Assembly (NCBI GenBank): GCA_046710535.1
Contig: JBKEHH010000005.1
Span: forward strand, 62,001 to 126,000
DNA length: 64,000 nt
Reading direction: 5' to 3'
From: CAWVSB01 sp046710535
GTDB lineage: Bacteria > Pseudomonadota > Gammaproteobacteria > Pseudomonadales > CAWVSB01
Below are positions 45,259 through 53,776 of the stretch, piece by piece. Below the pieces are notes generated by a model, which was given only the letters and a program-made list of their open reading frames with translations, ran no database searches and was not told the origin of the DNA. Made by a program: the position numbers and the translations under genes. Every line of letters starts with the position of its first letter. Position 1 is the stretch's first letter.

Positions 45259-46500
45259 TTACTTAGTTGCAGTGAACTCTGGATAAGCTTCCATACCACA
45301 CTCAGAGAGATCAGCACCATCGTACTCGTCCTCTTCGCTGATGCGAATGCCTACAACCGCTTTCAATATCCCCCAAACAATAAGGCTAGTTCCGAATACC
45401 CATGCAAAGATGGTAACGGCACCGATCAACTGGCCAGAGAACAAAGCACCATCATTTGTTAATGGAACAACCATTAGGCCTAAAAATCCAACCACACCAT
45501 GTACCGAGATCGCACCTACCGGGTCATCAATTTTTAGCTTGTCTAACGCTATGATAGAACCAACTACTAACAAACCACCAGCGGCGCCGATTAAAGTTGC
45601 TTGCAGTGCAGTAGGAGTTGAAGGCTCTGCAGTGATTGCTACAAGACCTGCCAATGCGCCGTTTAAGGCCATAGTCAAATCAGCTTTACCGAACAACACT
45701 CTAGCTAACAACATAGCGGCGATCAGACCACCTGAGGCAGCAGCGTTAGTATTCATAAATACAATCGCAACTGAGTTTGCGCTTTCTACGGTTGCTGTCG
45801 CTAGTACAGAACCACCGTTGAAACCGAACCAACCCATCCATAAGATGAAGGTACCTAGAGTTGCTAAAGGTAAGTTAGCACCTGGGATCGCGTTAGTTTG
45901 ACCGTCAGCACCATATTTACCTTTACGAGCACCAAGTAGTATTACACCAGCCAGAGCAGCAGATGCGCCAGCCATGTGGACGATACCCGAGCCAGCAAAG
46001 TCAGAGAAACCAAGGTCACCTAGGTTGTACATACCGAATACATCAGCACCGGCCCACGTCCAAGAACCTTCCATTGGGTAGATGAATCCAGTCATTACTA
46101 CAGCAAACGCTAGGAAAGCCCAAAGCTTCATTCGTTCTGCAACCGCACCAGAAACAATAGACATTGCTGTAGCTACGAATACCACCTGGAAGAAGAAGTC
46201 TGCAGATGGAGCATAAGTTGCCGCTTCTTCGGCACCAGTGACACCGTCGCCAGTAATAGTTGATAGGAAGATGTCGCCACCGTACATAATTGCGTAACCG
46301 CAAACCATATACATGGTGCAAGACACCGCGTACAAAGCGATATTCTTCATTAAAATTTCAGTGGTGTTTTTAGCGCGAACTAGTCCCGCTTCCAACATAG
46401 CGAAACCGGCCGCCATCCACATAACCAAAGCGCCACAGATCAAAAAGTAAAAGGTATCTAGCGCGTACTGTAGTTCAAAGACAGAGTTTTCCATAGCCAA
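45259..46500 (-). CDS. amtB: ammonium transporter, marine subtype
   Basis: This 413-residue Amt channel has about eleven helices and no cleavable signal peptide. MWMAAGFAMLEAGLVRAKNT and GSIVHMAGASAAL are Amt signatures; the sequence starting ENSVFELQYALDTFYF resembles the marine-type Amt family. It moves ammonium into the cell and is gated by GlnK. The gene follows glnK on the same strand, with a hairpin in between that may lower its expression relative to glnK. Confidence 0.95.
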   Translation of the reverse strand: MAMENSVFELQYALDTFYFLICGALVMWMAAGFAMLEAGLVRAKNTTEILMKNIALYAVSCTMYMVCGYAIMYGGDIFLSTITGDGVTGAEEAATYAPSADFFFQVVFVATAMSIVSGAVAERMKLWAFLAFAVVMTGFIYPMEGSWTWAGADVFGMYNLGDLGFSDFAGSGIVHMAGASAALAGVILLGARKGKYGADGQTNAIPGANLPLATLGTFILWMGWFGFNGGSVLATATVESANSVAIVFMNTNAAASGGLIAAMLLARVLFGKADLTMALNGALAGLVAITAEPSTPTALQATLIGAAGGLLVVGSIIALDKLKIDDPVGAISVHGVVGFLGLMVVPLTNDGALFSGQLIGAVTIFAWVFGTSLIVWGILKAVVGIRISEEDEYDGADLSECGMEAYPEFTATK

Positions 46501-46531
46501 GCCCTCCCGAGCCTAGTAAAACGAATTTTGT

Positions 46532-46562
46532 AAAAAAGATGGTCTGGGTTTTATCCCAGACC
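46532..46562 (-). terminator. hairpin with T-run between glnK and amtB
   Basis: On the minus strand GGTCTGGG-ATAAAA-CCCAGACC is followed by ATCTTTTTT. The 8-bp perfect stem resembles an intrinsic terminator inside the operon and could give partial termination or stabilise an RNA end. Confidence 0.6.
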
Positions 46563-46576
46563 AAAGGGGTTAGATC

Positions 46577-46915
46577 TTAAACCGCGTCATCGCCCGTCTC
46601 GCCTGTACGTATACGTACAGCTTGTTCGAGAGCAGTTACGAATATTTTACCGTCACCGATTTTGCCGGTGTTAGCAGCTTTAGTGATTGACTCAATTACT
46701 TGGTCAACAACGTTGTCTGCTACAGCTACGTCGATTTTTACTTTAGGTAAGAAATCAACAACATATTCAGCACCACGATAAAGTTCTGTATGCCCTTTCT
46801 GGCGACCAAAACCTTTTACTTCAGTTACCGTAATACCCTGTACGCCGATATCTGATAAAGCTTCACGTACATCATCAAGCTTAAATGGTTTTACTATTGC
46901 ACTTACTAATTTCAT
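46577..46915 (-). CDS. glnK: nitrogen regulatory PII protein GlnK
   Basis: The 112-residue trimeric PII protein senses ATP/ADP and 2-oxoglutarate and blocks AmtB when nitrogen is sufficient. Tyr51 in RGAEYVVDF is the uridylylation site in the T-loop. The C-terminal signature GKIGDGKIFV is intact. It sits between the TorF-type porin and amtB on the minus strand. Confidence 0.97.
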   Translation of the reverse strand: MKLVSAIVKPFKLDDVREALSDIGVQGITVTEVKGFGRQKGHTELYRGAEYVVDFLPKVKIDVAVADNVVDQVIESITKAANTGKIGDGKIFVTALEQAVRIRTGETGDDAV

Positions 46916-46957
46916 TCTATTTCTCCATTCAGCCCAGAGGGCATAACGAATTGTTGA

Positions 46958-47656
46958 TTAAAGGCTTTTAGAAATAGTGAAGATTACGCTATCTTCGCCC
47001 CATTCAGTATCAAATACTTCGCTTTCGTCCAAATCGGTGCCAACGTAAGCAAGTCCCCAAGTTACACCAGCATAGTCTTTGCTAACGCCAACGCTATAAT
47101 CAATATAGCTATCTGCACCATCTGATAAGAAGCTTACTTCGTCAAATTCGTTCATGCCAACGTGCAGGTCAATTCCCCAGCCGTCACCAATTACAAAGCC
47201 ATACTGGGCGTATATGTAGTAAAAATCGCCTGTCTCTGCATAGTAGTCACCAGAAATTGCTGTACCTAATGTGAAGTCAGCAAAAGATACACTGGCATAA
47301 ACCTCTTCATAACCTTCATCAAAATCTGTTCCTGGGTAGGTGTACACCATATAACCCACATCAACACTTATACTTTCAGTTAGATCACCACCCCAACCGG
47401 CGTAGTAATCAAGCTCCATTGACCCTGATTCTGCAATATCAAAATCAACAGTAGAACCCCAAGTACCAATGTAAAACCCGTTATCAAAACCGAGATCAAA
47501 ACCACCCTGAATAGCGGCCTCTTCTGAAGATTGTGAGATACCACGGAATTTGTAGTCAGTGGTTAACGCAACGTTACCAGAAATTTCCACAGCGCTAGCA
47601 ATGCCAGCTCCAGTCATCATTGCCGCGGTAGTGGCTGCAAGAAGTAATTTTTTCAT
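46958..47656 (-). CDS. TorF-family (TIGR02001) putative porin
   Basis: The protein has 232 residues: signal peptide over 1-22 (cleavage near ASA-VE), then a beta-barrel-like alternation with aromatic girdles and a C-terminal Leu, as in outer-membrane proteins. The opening SGNVALTTDYKFRGISQS is diagnostic of TIGR02001/TorF. The gene is first in a cluster with glnK and amtB, suggesting that it lets nitrogenous solutes cross the outer membrane under nitrogen limitation (inference). Confidence 0.88.
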   Translation of the reverse strand: MKKLLLAATTAAMMTGAGIASAVEISGNVALTTDYKFRGISQSSEEAAIQGGFDLGFDNGFYIGTWGSTVDFDIAESGSMELDYYAGWGGDLTESISVDVGYMVYTYPGTDFDEGYEEVYASVSFADFTLGTAISGDYYAETGDFYYIYAQYGFVIGDGWGIDLHVGMNEFDEVSFLSDGADSYIDYSVGVSKDYAGVTWGLAYVGTDLDESEVFDTEWGEDSVIFTISKSL

Positions 47657-47721
47657 AAGTATTCCCCTTAAAAATAATTGATCGATTGTATTCGTGTTTT
47701 AAATCACACTGCCCACCCTAA

Positions 47722-47737
47722 TGCACCGCCTGTGCCA
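47722..47737 (-). promoter_or_regulatory. sigma-54 promoter of torF-glnK-amtB
   Basis: The minus strand reads TGGCACAGGCGGTGCA. It matches the sigma-54 consensus TGGCACR-N4-TTGCW at all fixed positions except one (G for T), including the invariant GG and GC. It lies about 66-80 bases upstream of the porin ATG. Confidence 0.8.
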
Positions 47738-47846
47738 AAAATATAGAAATTGTTTTAAATCATTTAGTTATAGTTTATTTTTGGTTTTTATGGCAAACCG
47801 AGCAACACACTTTTAACTCACCATTAGCAATTTCCCCACACCTAAT

Positions 47847-47863
47847 AGCACTAAAAAGGTGCA
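47847..47863. promoter_or_regulatory. NtrC-type binding site upstream of the sigma-54 promoter
   Basis: AGCACTAAAAAGGTGCA fits the NtrC dyad TGCACY-N5-GGTGCA with one mismatch. It is about 110-125 bases upstream of the sigma-54 promoter, a usual enhancer distance. A second half-site, GGTGCA, occurs at 47918-47923, closer to ubiK. Confidence 0.7.
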
Positions 47864-47962
47864 AAAAGACTAAATTAGTGCGTGCGTATTACACTGAATC
47901 TACTAGAGTGGCTTATTGGTGCATAATCGGTAAACTAGAGCCTTGATTGCTTGGAGAAAAAA

Positions 47963-48202
47963 ATGGCTCAGCCTTTTATTATCGAATTTGTGCGTCAGCT
48001 TGGTGAAATACTACCGACCAGCGCGGCCAAAGATGACATTCAAAAAGGCATTCATGCAGTAGCGCAGTCTGCTTTTGCCAAAATGGACTTGGTGACTCGA
48101 GAAGAATTTGATACCCAGCAAGCAGTGCTAAAGCGCACTCGAGCGCAGCTAGAAGAAATGGAAAAGCAACTGGCTGAACTAACTAAGCAATTAAACAACT
48201 GA
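47963..48202 (+). CDS. ubiK: ubiquinone biosynthesis accessory factor UbiK
   Basis: This 79-residue protein has an amphipathic N-terminus and a Gln/Lys/Glu-rich C-terminal coiled coil, matching the UbiK/YqiC (BMFP) family. UbiK works with UbiJ to help lipid-linked ubiquinone intermediates reach the Ubi enzymes. GGAG lies 7 bases before ATG 47963, which selects this start over TTG 47951. The stretch between it and the porin gene (47657-47962) holds the sigma-54 promoter region. Confidence 0.88.
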   Translation: MAQPFIIEFVRQLGEILPTSAAKDDIQKGIHAVAQSAFAKMDLVTREEFDTQQAVLKRTRAQLEEMEKQLAELTKQLNN

Positions 48203-48264
48203 GTAACTCTAAGTAGGTCCGCTTCACGGAAGAAGCGCCAAATACAGCAACCAAGGAATGGTTT

Positions 48265-49761
48265 ATGTCTCTCGCAGCTATCTATTCTCGCGCCAAAACT
48301 GGCATTAATGCGCCGCTCGTTACCGTAGAAGTTCACATTTCTAATGGCTTGCCCGGCTTAGCTATCGTTGGCTTGCCAGAAGCGGCGGTCAAGGAAAGTA
48401 AAGACCGGGTGCGCAGCGCACTGATCAACTCCCACTTTGAATTCCCCACTCGTCGCATCACCGTCAACCTTGCTCCAGCCGACCTACCGAAAGAAGGCGG
48501 CCGCTTTGACCTTCCTATAGCCCTGGGTATTTTGGTGGCCTCAGGACAAATACCGCCCGCCGCTATTGAAAACTATGAATTTTTAGGCGAGCTCGCACTA
48601 GGCGGTGAAATTCGACCCATAAATGGCGTGTTGCCGGCGGCATTAAGCTGCAATACCAGTAAACGTACCTTAATTATACCTGTCGAAAACAGCGCAGAAG
48701 CTGCGTTAGTCGACAAGCTTACTGTTTTTGCGCCAAGTCACTTACTATCGTTAACAGCACATCTGCTTGGCAAAGAGCTATTAACCCTCATTAATAAAGC
48801 GGCAATATCAGTAACTCGCAGCTATCCGGACCTTGCCGACGTACAAGGACAACAACAAGCACGACGTGCACTTGAGATCGCCGCAGCGGGCAAGCATAAC
48901 TTACTTTATATCGGCTCACCCGGCTCTGGCAAAACCATGCTTGCCAACCGTTTACCCGGCTTACTGCCGCCATTAACCAACCAAAAGAGTATAGAAGTCG
49001 CCGCGCTTTACTCTATTGCAGGTATATGGCGAAACGAAATGTGGCAACAACTTCCCTACCGCGCACCGCATCACACGGCGTCTCCGACAGCGCTAGTAGG
49101 TGGTGGTAGTAATCCTAAGCCAGGAGAAATATCTTTAGCTCATCATGGAATTCTATTCTTAGACGAACTGCCAGAGTTTAACCGCCAAGTATTAGAGGCG
49201 TTGAGGCAGCCTTTAGAGTCAGGAGAAATTATCATTGCTCGAGCAAGAGAAAAACTCCGCTTGCCAGCAAAATTCCAATTTATCTCTGCCATGAATCCCT
49301 GCCCTTGTGGCTATTTAGGCGATCCGCATCATCATTGTCGCTGCACGCCTGACAAAGTAGAGCGCTATCGCAGCAGAATTTCCGGCCCGCTATTAGACCG
49401 GATAGATATGCATGTAGCAGTACAGCCTGTACCCGCTAAACTCCTCACTCACCCAGAGCAGCCAGAGGACTCTAAAACCATACGTGAACGTGTTATTACC
49501 GCCAGAGGCATACAACATAGCCGCCAAAACTGCTGCAACGCAGAGCTGAGCGGGCCCCAACTGGAACGTTATTGCCAACTCACTGATGACGATAAAGACT
49601 ACTTATACCAGACACTATCAAGGCTTAACTTTTCCGCTAGGGCGTACCACCGCATTTTGCGAGTCGCGCGCACTATTGCTGACCTCGCAAACAGCGTAAA
49701 GGTTAGCCGCACGCATTTAGCAGAGGCAATTTCGTACCGAAACTTAGATCGCAACACTTAA
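48265..49761 (+). CDS. comM: YifB/ComM family AAA+ helicase-like ATPase
   Basis: The 498-residue protein has a Lon-like N-terminal domain (GLPGLAIVGLPEAAVKESKDR), an AAA+ domain with Walker A GSPGSGKTML near 219 and Walker B LFLDELPEF, and the CPCGYLGDPHHHCRC Cys-rich motif. ComM drives branch migration during natural transformation in Vibrio and Acinetobacter. It follows ubiK closely, the usual gammaproteobacterial order. Confidence 0.95.
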   Translation: MSLAAIYSRAKTGINAPLVTVEVHISNGLPGLAIVGLPEAAVKESKDRVRSALINSHFEFPTRRITVNLAPADLPKEGGRFDLPIALGILVASGQIPPAAIENYEFLGELALGGEIRPINGVLPAALSCNTSKRTLIIPVENSAEAALVDKLTVFAPSHLLSLTAHLLGKELLTLINKAAISVTRSYPDLADVQGQQQARRALEIAAAGKHNLLYIGSPGSGKTMLANRLPGLLPPLTNQKSIEVAALYSIAGIWRNEMWQQLPYRAPHHTASPTALVGGGSNPKPGEISLAHHGILFLDELPEFNRQVLEALRQPLESGEIIIARAREKLRLPAKFQFISAMNPCPCGYLGDPHHHCRCTPDKVERYRSRISGPLLDRIDMHVAVQPVPAKLLTHPEQPEDSKTIRERVITARGIQHSRQNCCNAELSGPQLERYCQLTDDDKDYLYQTLSRLNFSARAYHRILRVARTIADLANSVKVSRTHLAEAISYRNLDRNT

Positions 49762-49837
49762 CACAATTAGCGTTACTCACTGCACTGTCGTTGTTACAAT
49801 AGAGCCCCTTACGAGACCGCGGCTGTAGTAATCGTTA

Positions 49838-51832
49838 ATGAATAAACTTAACCCTCAACAAATGGAGGCGGTCAGATATGTTGACGGCCCGCTGCTTGTA
49901 TTAGCTGGCGCAGGCAGTGGTAAAACCAGTGTTATTACTCGGAAAATCGCCTATTTAGTAGAACACTGCGGTATCCCCTCAAAAAATATAGCCGCTCTTA
50001 CCTTTACCAATAAAGCCGCCAAAGAGATGAAGGCGAGAGTTACTAAGCTCATTGATTCCAGCGATATTACCGTGTCGACTTTTCATAATTTAGGGCTAAA
50101 TATTATACGCCGTGAATATCGAACTCTTGGTTTCAAACCTGGCTTTTCAATCATGGATCAAGAAGATGCCGGCGCAATCCTTAGAGATATATTGCTGCAG
50201 GATAATGGCGATAGTGACTTAACTAACTTAATTCAAAACCTCATTTCTAGTTGGAAAAACAATCTTACTAGTCCAGAAATGGCCTTATCAAAAGCTGACT
50301 CTGCCGGTGAACAGCGTGCGGCATTAGCCTATGCACAATATCAGCGTCTATTAAAAGCCTACAATGCGGTTGATTTCGACGATCTTATTCTTATCCCCGC
50401 CCAGCTGTTTGCCAACAATGCTGAAATTTTAGTTAAGTGGCAAAAGCGTATTCGCTACTTGCTGGTTGACGAGTATCAAGACACCAATGGCGCACAATAT
50501 GAATTGGTTAAACAGCTTATCGGCGACCGCACAAGCTTGACTGTGGTCGGCGATGATGACCAATCCATCTACACTTGGCGCGGAGCTAACCCTGAAAACC
50601 TGGCCCTATTGCAAGAAGACTATCCAACCCTGCGCGTTATTAAACTAGAGCAAAACTATCGCTCTACCAGCCGTATTTTAAAAGCCGCCAATGCAGTAAT
50701 CGCTAATAATTCACATATATTTGAGAAAAAGCTGTGGAGCGAACTAGGCCACGGCGAGCCGATTAGAATTATTCAGTGTGCTAATGAAGGCGCCGAGCTA
50801 GATCGCGTGGCCGCCGAGATTATTGACCAACAAATGAGGTATCGCCGCCAGTTTAAGGATTTTGCCATTTTATACCGTGGCAACCATCAAGCCCGCGCCA
50901 TGGAAATCAAGCTACAACAAAATCAGATTCCTTATAGTATTTCTGGCGGCCAATCCTTTTTCGCTCGCAATGAGATTAAAGACATCATGGCGTATTTTCG
51001 CTTAGTCGTTAATCCTAGCGATGATGCCGCTTTTTTACGCATAATTAACACCCCCCGCAGAAAAATTGGCCCCACCACACTTGAAGCTTTAGGTCAGTAT
51101 TCGAACGAGCGTCAGATACCACTTTATCAAGCCTGTGATGAAGTGGGGCTAACTAGCCGCCTACCAGAACAGGGCTTAAGCAGGCTACGCGAATTTACTA
51201 GATGGTTAGATACTGTGCGTCAGCAATGTAATCAACAAGACCCAATTGCTGTTTTGCGCTCGATGATCGACACAATGAACTACAGCGACTGGCTCCACCA
51301 AAACGCATCTAGCCCTGCCATTGCCGATAAGCGCCTGCAGAATATAGAAATTTTATTAGACTCTGTAAATCATAGCTTACAAAAAAGTGATGATGAGTCC
51401 TTAGAAGATGCCATTGCACGCCTAGTTTTGCGAGATTTACTCGATCAGCAAGAAGAGGATGAAGAAGAGAACAAAGTCCAAATGCTTACCTTACATGCAT
51501 CAAAAGGATTGGAATTCCCCCATGTCTTCCTGATCGGCTTTGAAGAGAATTTACTGCCTCATCGCAACAGTATTGAAGAAGATAGTATCGAAGAAGAGCG
51601 CCGTCTTTGCTATGTAGGTATTACCCGCGCCCAACGCAGCTTGACCTTAACCTTAGCTAAGCAGCGCAAACAATGGGGCGATAATATTGCTTGCACTCCA
51701 AGCCGGTTTTTAGATGAATTGCCCGAAGACACGATTCAAAAAGAGGGCTTTGGCGAAAACTGCCCGGAGAGAAATGAGGCAAAAGGAAAGGAAACGCTTT
51801 CGTCATTACGAGGATTGCTCAGTGGCTTCTGA
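49838..51832 (+). CDS. rep: ATP-dependent DNA helicase Rep
   Basis: The 664-residue superfamily-1 3'-5' helicase restarts and clears replication forks. It opens MNKLNPQQMEAVRYVDGPLLVLAGAGSGKTS (short motif: AGAGSGKT), then DEYQDTN (Walker B), TWRGANPEN, and the C-terminal LTLHASKGLEFPHVF and VGITRAQR motifs. No internal stops. Its 3' end overlaps the probable GTG start of the haemoglobin-like gene at 51822. Confidence 0.95.
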   Translation: MNKLNPQQMEAVRYVDGPLLVLAGAGSGKTSVITRKIAYLVEHCGIPSKNIAALTFTNKAAKEMKARVTKLIDSSDITVSTFHNLGLNIIRREYRTLGFKPGFSIMDQEDAGAILRDILLQDNGDSDLTNLIQNLISSWKNNLTSPEMALSKADSAGEQRAALAYAQYQRLLKAYNAVDFDDLILIPAQLFANNAEILVKWQKRIRYLLVDEYQDTNGAQYELVKQLIGDRTSLTVVGDDDQSIYTWRGANPENLALLQEDYPTLRVIKLEQNYRSTSRILKAANAVIANNSHIFEKKLWSELGHGEPIRIIQCANEGAELDRVAAEIIDQQMRYRRQFKDFAILYRGNHQARAMEIKLQQNQIPYSISGGQSFFARNEIKDIMAYFRLVVNPSDDAAFLRIINTPRRKIGPTTLEALGQYSNERQIPLYQACDEVGLTSRLPEQGLSRLREFTRWLDTVRQQCNQQDPIAVLRSMIDTMNYSDWLHQNASSPAIADKRLQNIEILLDSVNHSLQKSDDESLEDAIARLVLRDLLDQQEEDEEENKVQMLTLHASKGLEFPHVFLIGFEENLLPHRNSIEEDSIEEERRLCYVGITRAQRSLTLTLAKQRKQWGDNIACTPSRFLDELPEDTIQKEGFGENCPERNEAKGKETLSSLRGLLSGF

Positions 51833-52223
51833 ACGCGAATATGGCGAAATACCTCATTCATCGCGGTAGCAGGAATTAGTCGGAATCAGCCAACCTGTTG
51901 TAGCTTTCTACCGACAGATGGATCAGCAACCTAATGCTAAAGTGATAGGAGCGATGCACAAAGAAGATCTAAGTGAATCAATAGACAAGCTAACGCGGTT
52001 TTTTGGCGACTGGCTAGGCGGTCCAAAATTATTCAGCGACAAGTACGGTCCGATCAGAATTCCGAAAGCCCACTCGCATTTAAATATTGGTTATGCTGAG
52101 CGAGATGCTTGGCTAAAGTGCATGGAACAGGTGATTTCAAAGCAACCTTATGAGCAGGCTTTCAAGAGATATTTATCAGCACAGCTGGCTGTACCAGCAG
52201 AACGAAGCCTGAACACTATTTAA
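51822..52223 (+). pseudogene. truncated haemoglobin (group II), broken N-terminus
   Basis: The 3' part, from MDQQPNAKVIGAMHKEDL to the end, is a clear group II truncated globin, with FFGDWLGGPKLFSDKYG and RDAWLKCMEQ. Family proteins have about 130 residues, so at least 25 are missing before this part. The missing N-terminus is present but split between frames: GTG 51822 starts MASEREYGE, a shifted frame gives NTSFIAVAG, and the first frame returns with ELVGISQPVVAFYRQ after an in-frame TAG (51867-51869). Restoring about three bases would rebuild it. An intact globin would sense or detoxify O2 or NO. The gene overlaps rep. Confidence 0.75.
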
Positions 52224-52270
52224 CTATCACAACAAGTACTCGTAAGATGCAACCGAACTAGCGCCATCAT

Positions 52271-53289
52271 TTAGATCGCTAAAACATCATCAAATACGTT
52301 TTTAATACTATTTGCCAATTTCTCGGCACTATGGTTTTCTTTTACATAAGCAATACCATTCGCACCCATATTTCTCCTATCTATTTCATTGCTTAGGAAG
52401 AATTCTACGGCCTCGAGATATTGGTTGTTACTTTTAGCACAGAACCCATTATTCCCATTATCAACAAATTGGTGAAGTATTCCCACTGGGGAGGCGATGA
52501 GAGGCAATCCACTGGCCATATACTGAAGAGGTTTGAGCGTTGCTTTCGCTCTAGTCCATCTGCCATCGACAGATGGACTAGCCCTACATGGCAACTCTCG
52601 AGTTGTATCTGCTCTTGCTCTTGCGACCAAGCGATATTAGTAACTGGTAAATTTTGCAGGCTTATTTGGTTATGCCCAACAACTATCAGCTCAACATTCT
52701 TACAATGTTGGCCAATAGATTCAAGCTGAAGGGCAATAGATTCTAAGTATTTAAAGGTGGAACGCCCCCCTAGCCATAGTAGCTTAAGATTCTCTCCTGC
52801 CTTTCTATCATTCGTTTTTAAACAGTAATTTTCGGGCTCAGCACAGAGCGGAGCATAGTAAGTGTTGTTGTTTAGCTTACTGGCCAAAGCCACCAGTCCG
52901 GGTGAGGCCGCTAATATCGCAGCTGACGCTTTAACCGTTTGCCTAAATCGAATTGATTTTTTAAGCGAGAAATTGAGAAACGAGCTAGAACTAAAACAGA
53001 CAGGATCGTCGAAGTCGAATACTATTTTTTGCGACATTTTTTTGACGTAATAAAGTTCTCTTCTGGTGAAAATAACTCTATGAAGCCAAACTAAATCATA
53101 CTGACCGGCCTTTTCCAGTTGACTCAAACGACAAGATTTGACTTTATCAAGCTGAATGACCTCAAGCGTATAGCCATGAGCCTCCAAAAAAGGCTGCATT
53201 AAGATAACCCTTAAACGCAGCGTAAGATGGTGAGCAATATTGCATTTCGTCAATACTGCAATAGTTTTTATTTTACTTGGCTCAATCAT
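52271..53289 (-). pseudogene. glycosyltransferase (GT4-like), frameshifted
   Basis: The N-terminal frame begins at ATG 53289 with IAVLTKCNIAHHLTLRLRV, a GT-B-type Rossmann start, and contains LVWLHRVIFTRRELYYVKK and VFDFDDPVCF. It runs to ..CHVGLVHLSMAD and is then lost. A second frame takes over with DGRWTRAKATLKPLQYMASG and LPLIASPVG, the donor-binding C-terminal signature, to the stop at 52271. One shift near 52560-52580 joins them into about 340 residues. The shift lies in a perfect 12-bp hairpin. The substrate is unknown; the neighbours suggest surface polysaccharide. Confidence 0.75.
52551..52581. repeat. perfect 12-bp inverted repeat at a frameshift
   Basis: CTAGTCCATCTG (52551-52562) and CAGATGGACTAG (52570-52581) flank a 7-base loop. 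The repeat lies at the point where the glycosyltransferase frame shifts, and there is no T-run, so it is not a terminator. Confidence 0.9.
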
Positions 53290-53451
53290 ATGCTGTTCTC
53301 TAAAGCGCTTAGGCTAAAATACCATGCTAACGGGCTCCGTCAACCTCCTAGCATCATAATGCGAGTCGGCCTAAACATAAATATATTAACGTGATGATCG
53401 ACGCCATGGGCGCCAACGATTGAGCATAGTAAAATACATCTAGTCCAGCCA
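53290..53451. other. intergenic, no gene seen
   Basis: This stretch has no open frame of note and no promoter that I can support. Sequence resembling the more decayed globin copy begins after it. Confidence 0.4.
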
Positions 53452-53646
53452 TAGCTTGCTTGACGGTCTAAAGCTATGGCTTAGAGAATATACCTAAAGC
53501 ATACCCCCATTAAGATATTAGCGCACAATGAGATGTATTGATCGGCTACATGGAAAAAACGATCTCAAAGCAGTACTATAAGCAGGATTTGTGAACACAA
53601 CTGGCGGTGTAAGCAGAGCATAGTGAGAATGAACAATACTATTTAT
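53452..53646 (+). pseudogene. strongly decayed second copy of the truncated globin
   Basis: Read in one frame the last part gives DVLIGYMEKTISKQYYKQDL, stop, TQLAV, stop, AEHSE. This matches DAWLKCMEQVISKQPYEQAF..AQLAVPAER of the globin at 51822-52223, with about the same spacing. Upstream, LLDGLKLWLREY matches WLGGPKLFSDKY. Multiple stops and short deletions make it clearly dead. It is in the same orientation as the first copy, and the glycosyltransferase pseudogene lies between the two. Confidence 0.65.
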
Positions 53647-53776
53647 CTGCATGGGCTTTCTATAGATAAAGATTGGCTTTTCAACTTAAAATCGCACAAT
53701 TAAAAAATTAGCGGTATTGCTTAACTGCCATGCTGAGATTAACAGCGATGGTAAAAAGCAGGGGGTATTAACAGCA

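Noticed and set aside
45341..45901. 186-residue plus-strand open frame
   Set aside because: It is the antisense of amtB, with composition set by the codon pattern of the real gene.
51918..52223. Intact 101-residue globin starting at ATG 51918
   Set aside because: This start lacks the first helix needed by the fold, and the missing N-terminus is present upstream in broken frames.
53447..53481. Terminator for the glycosyltransferase island
   Set aside because: The perfect stem has no T-run on either strand and lies in decayed coding sequence.
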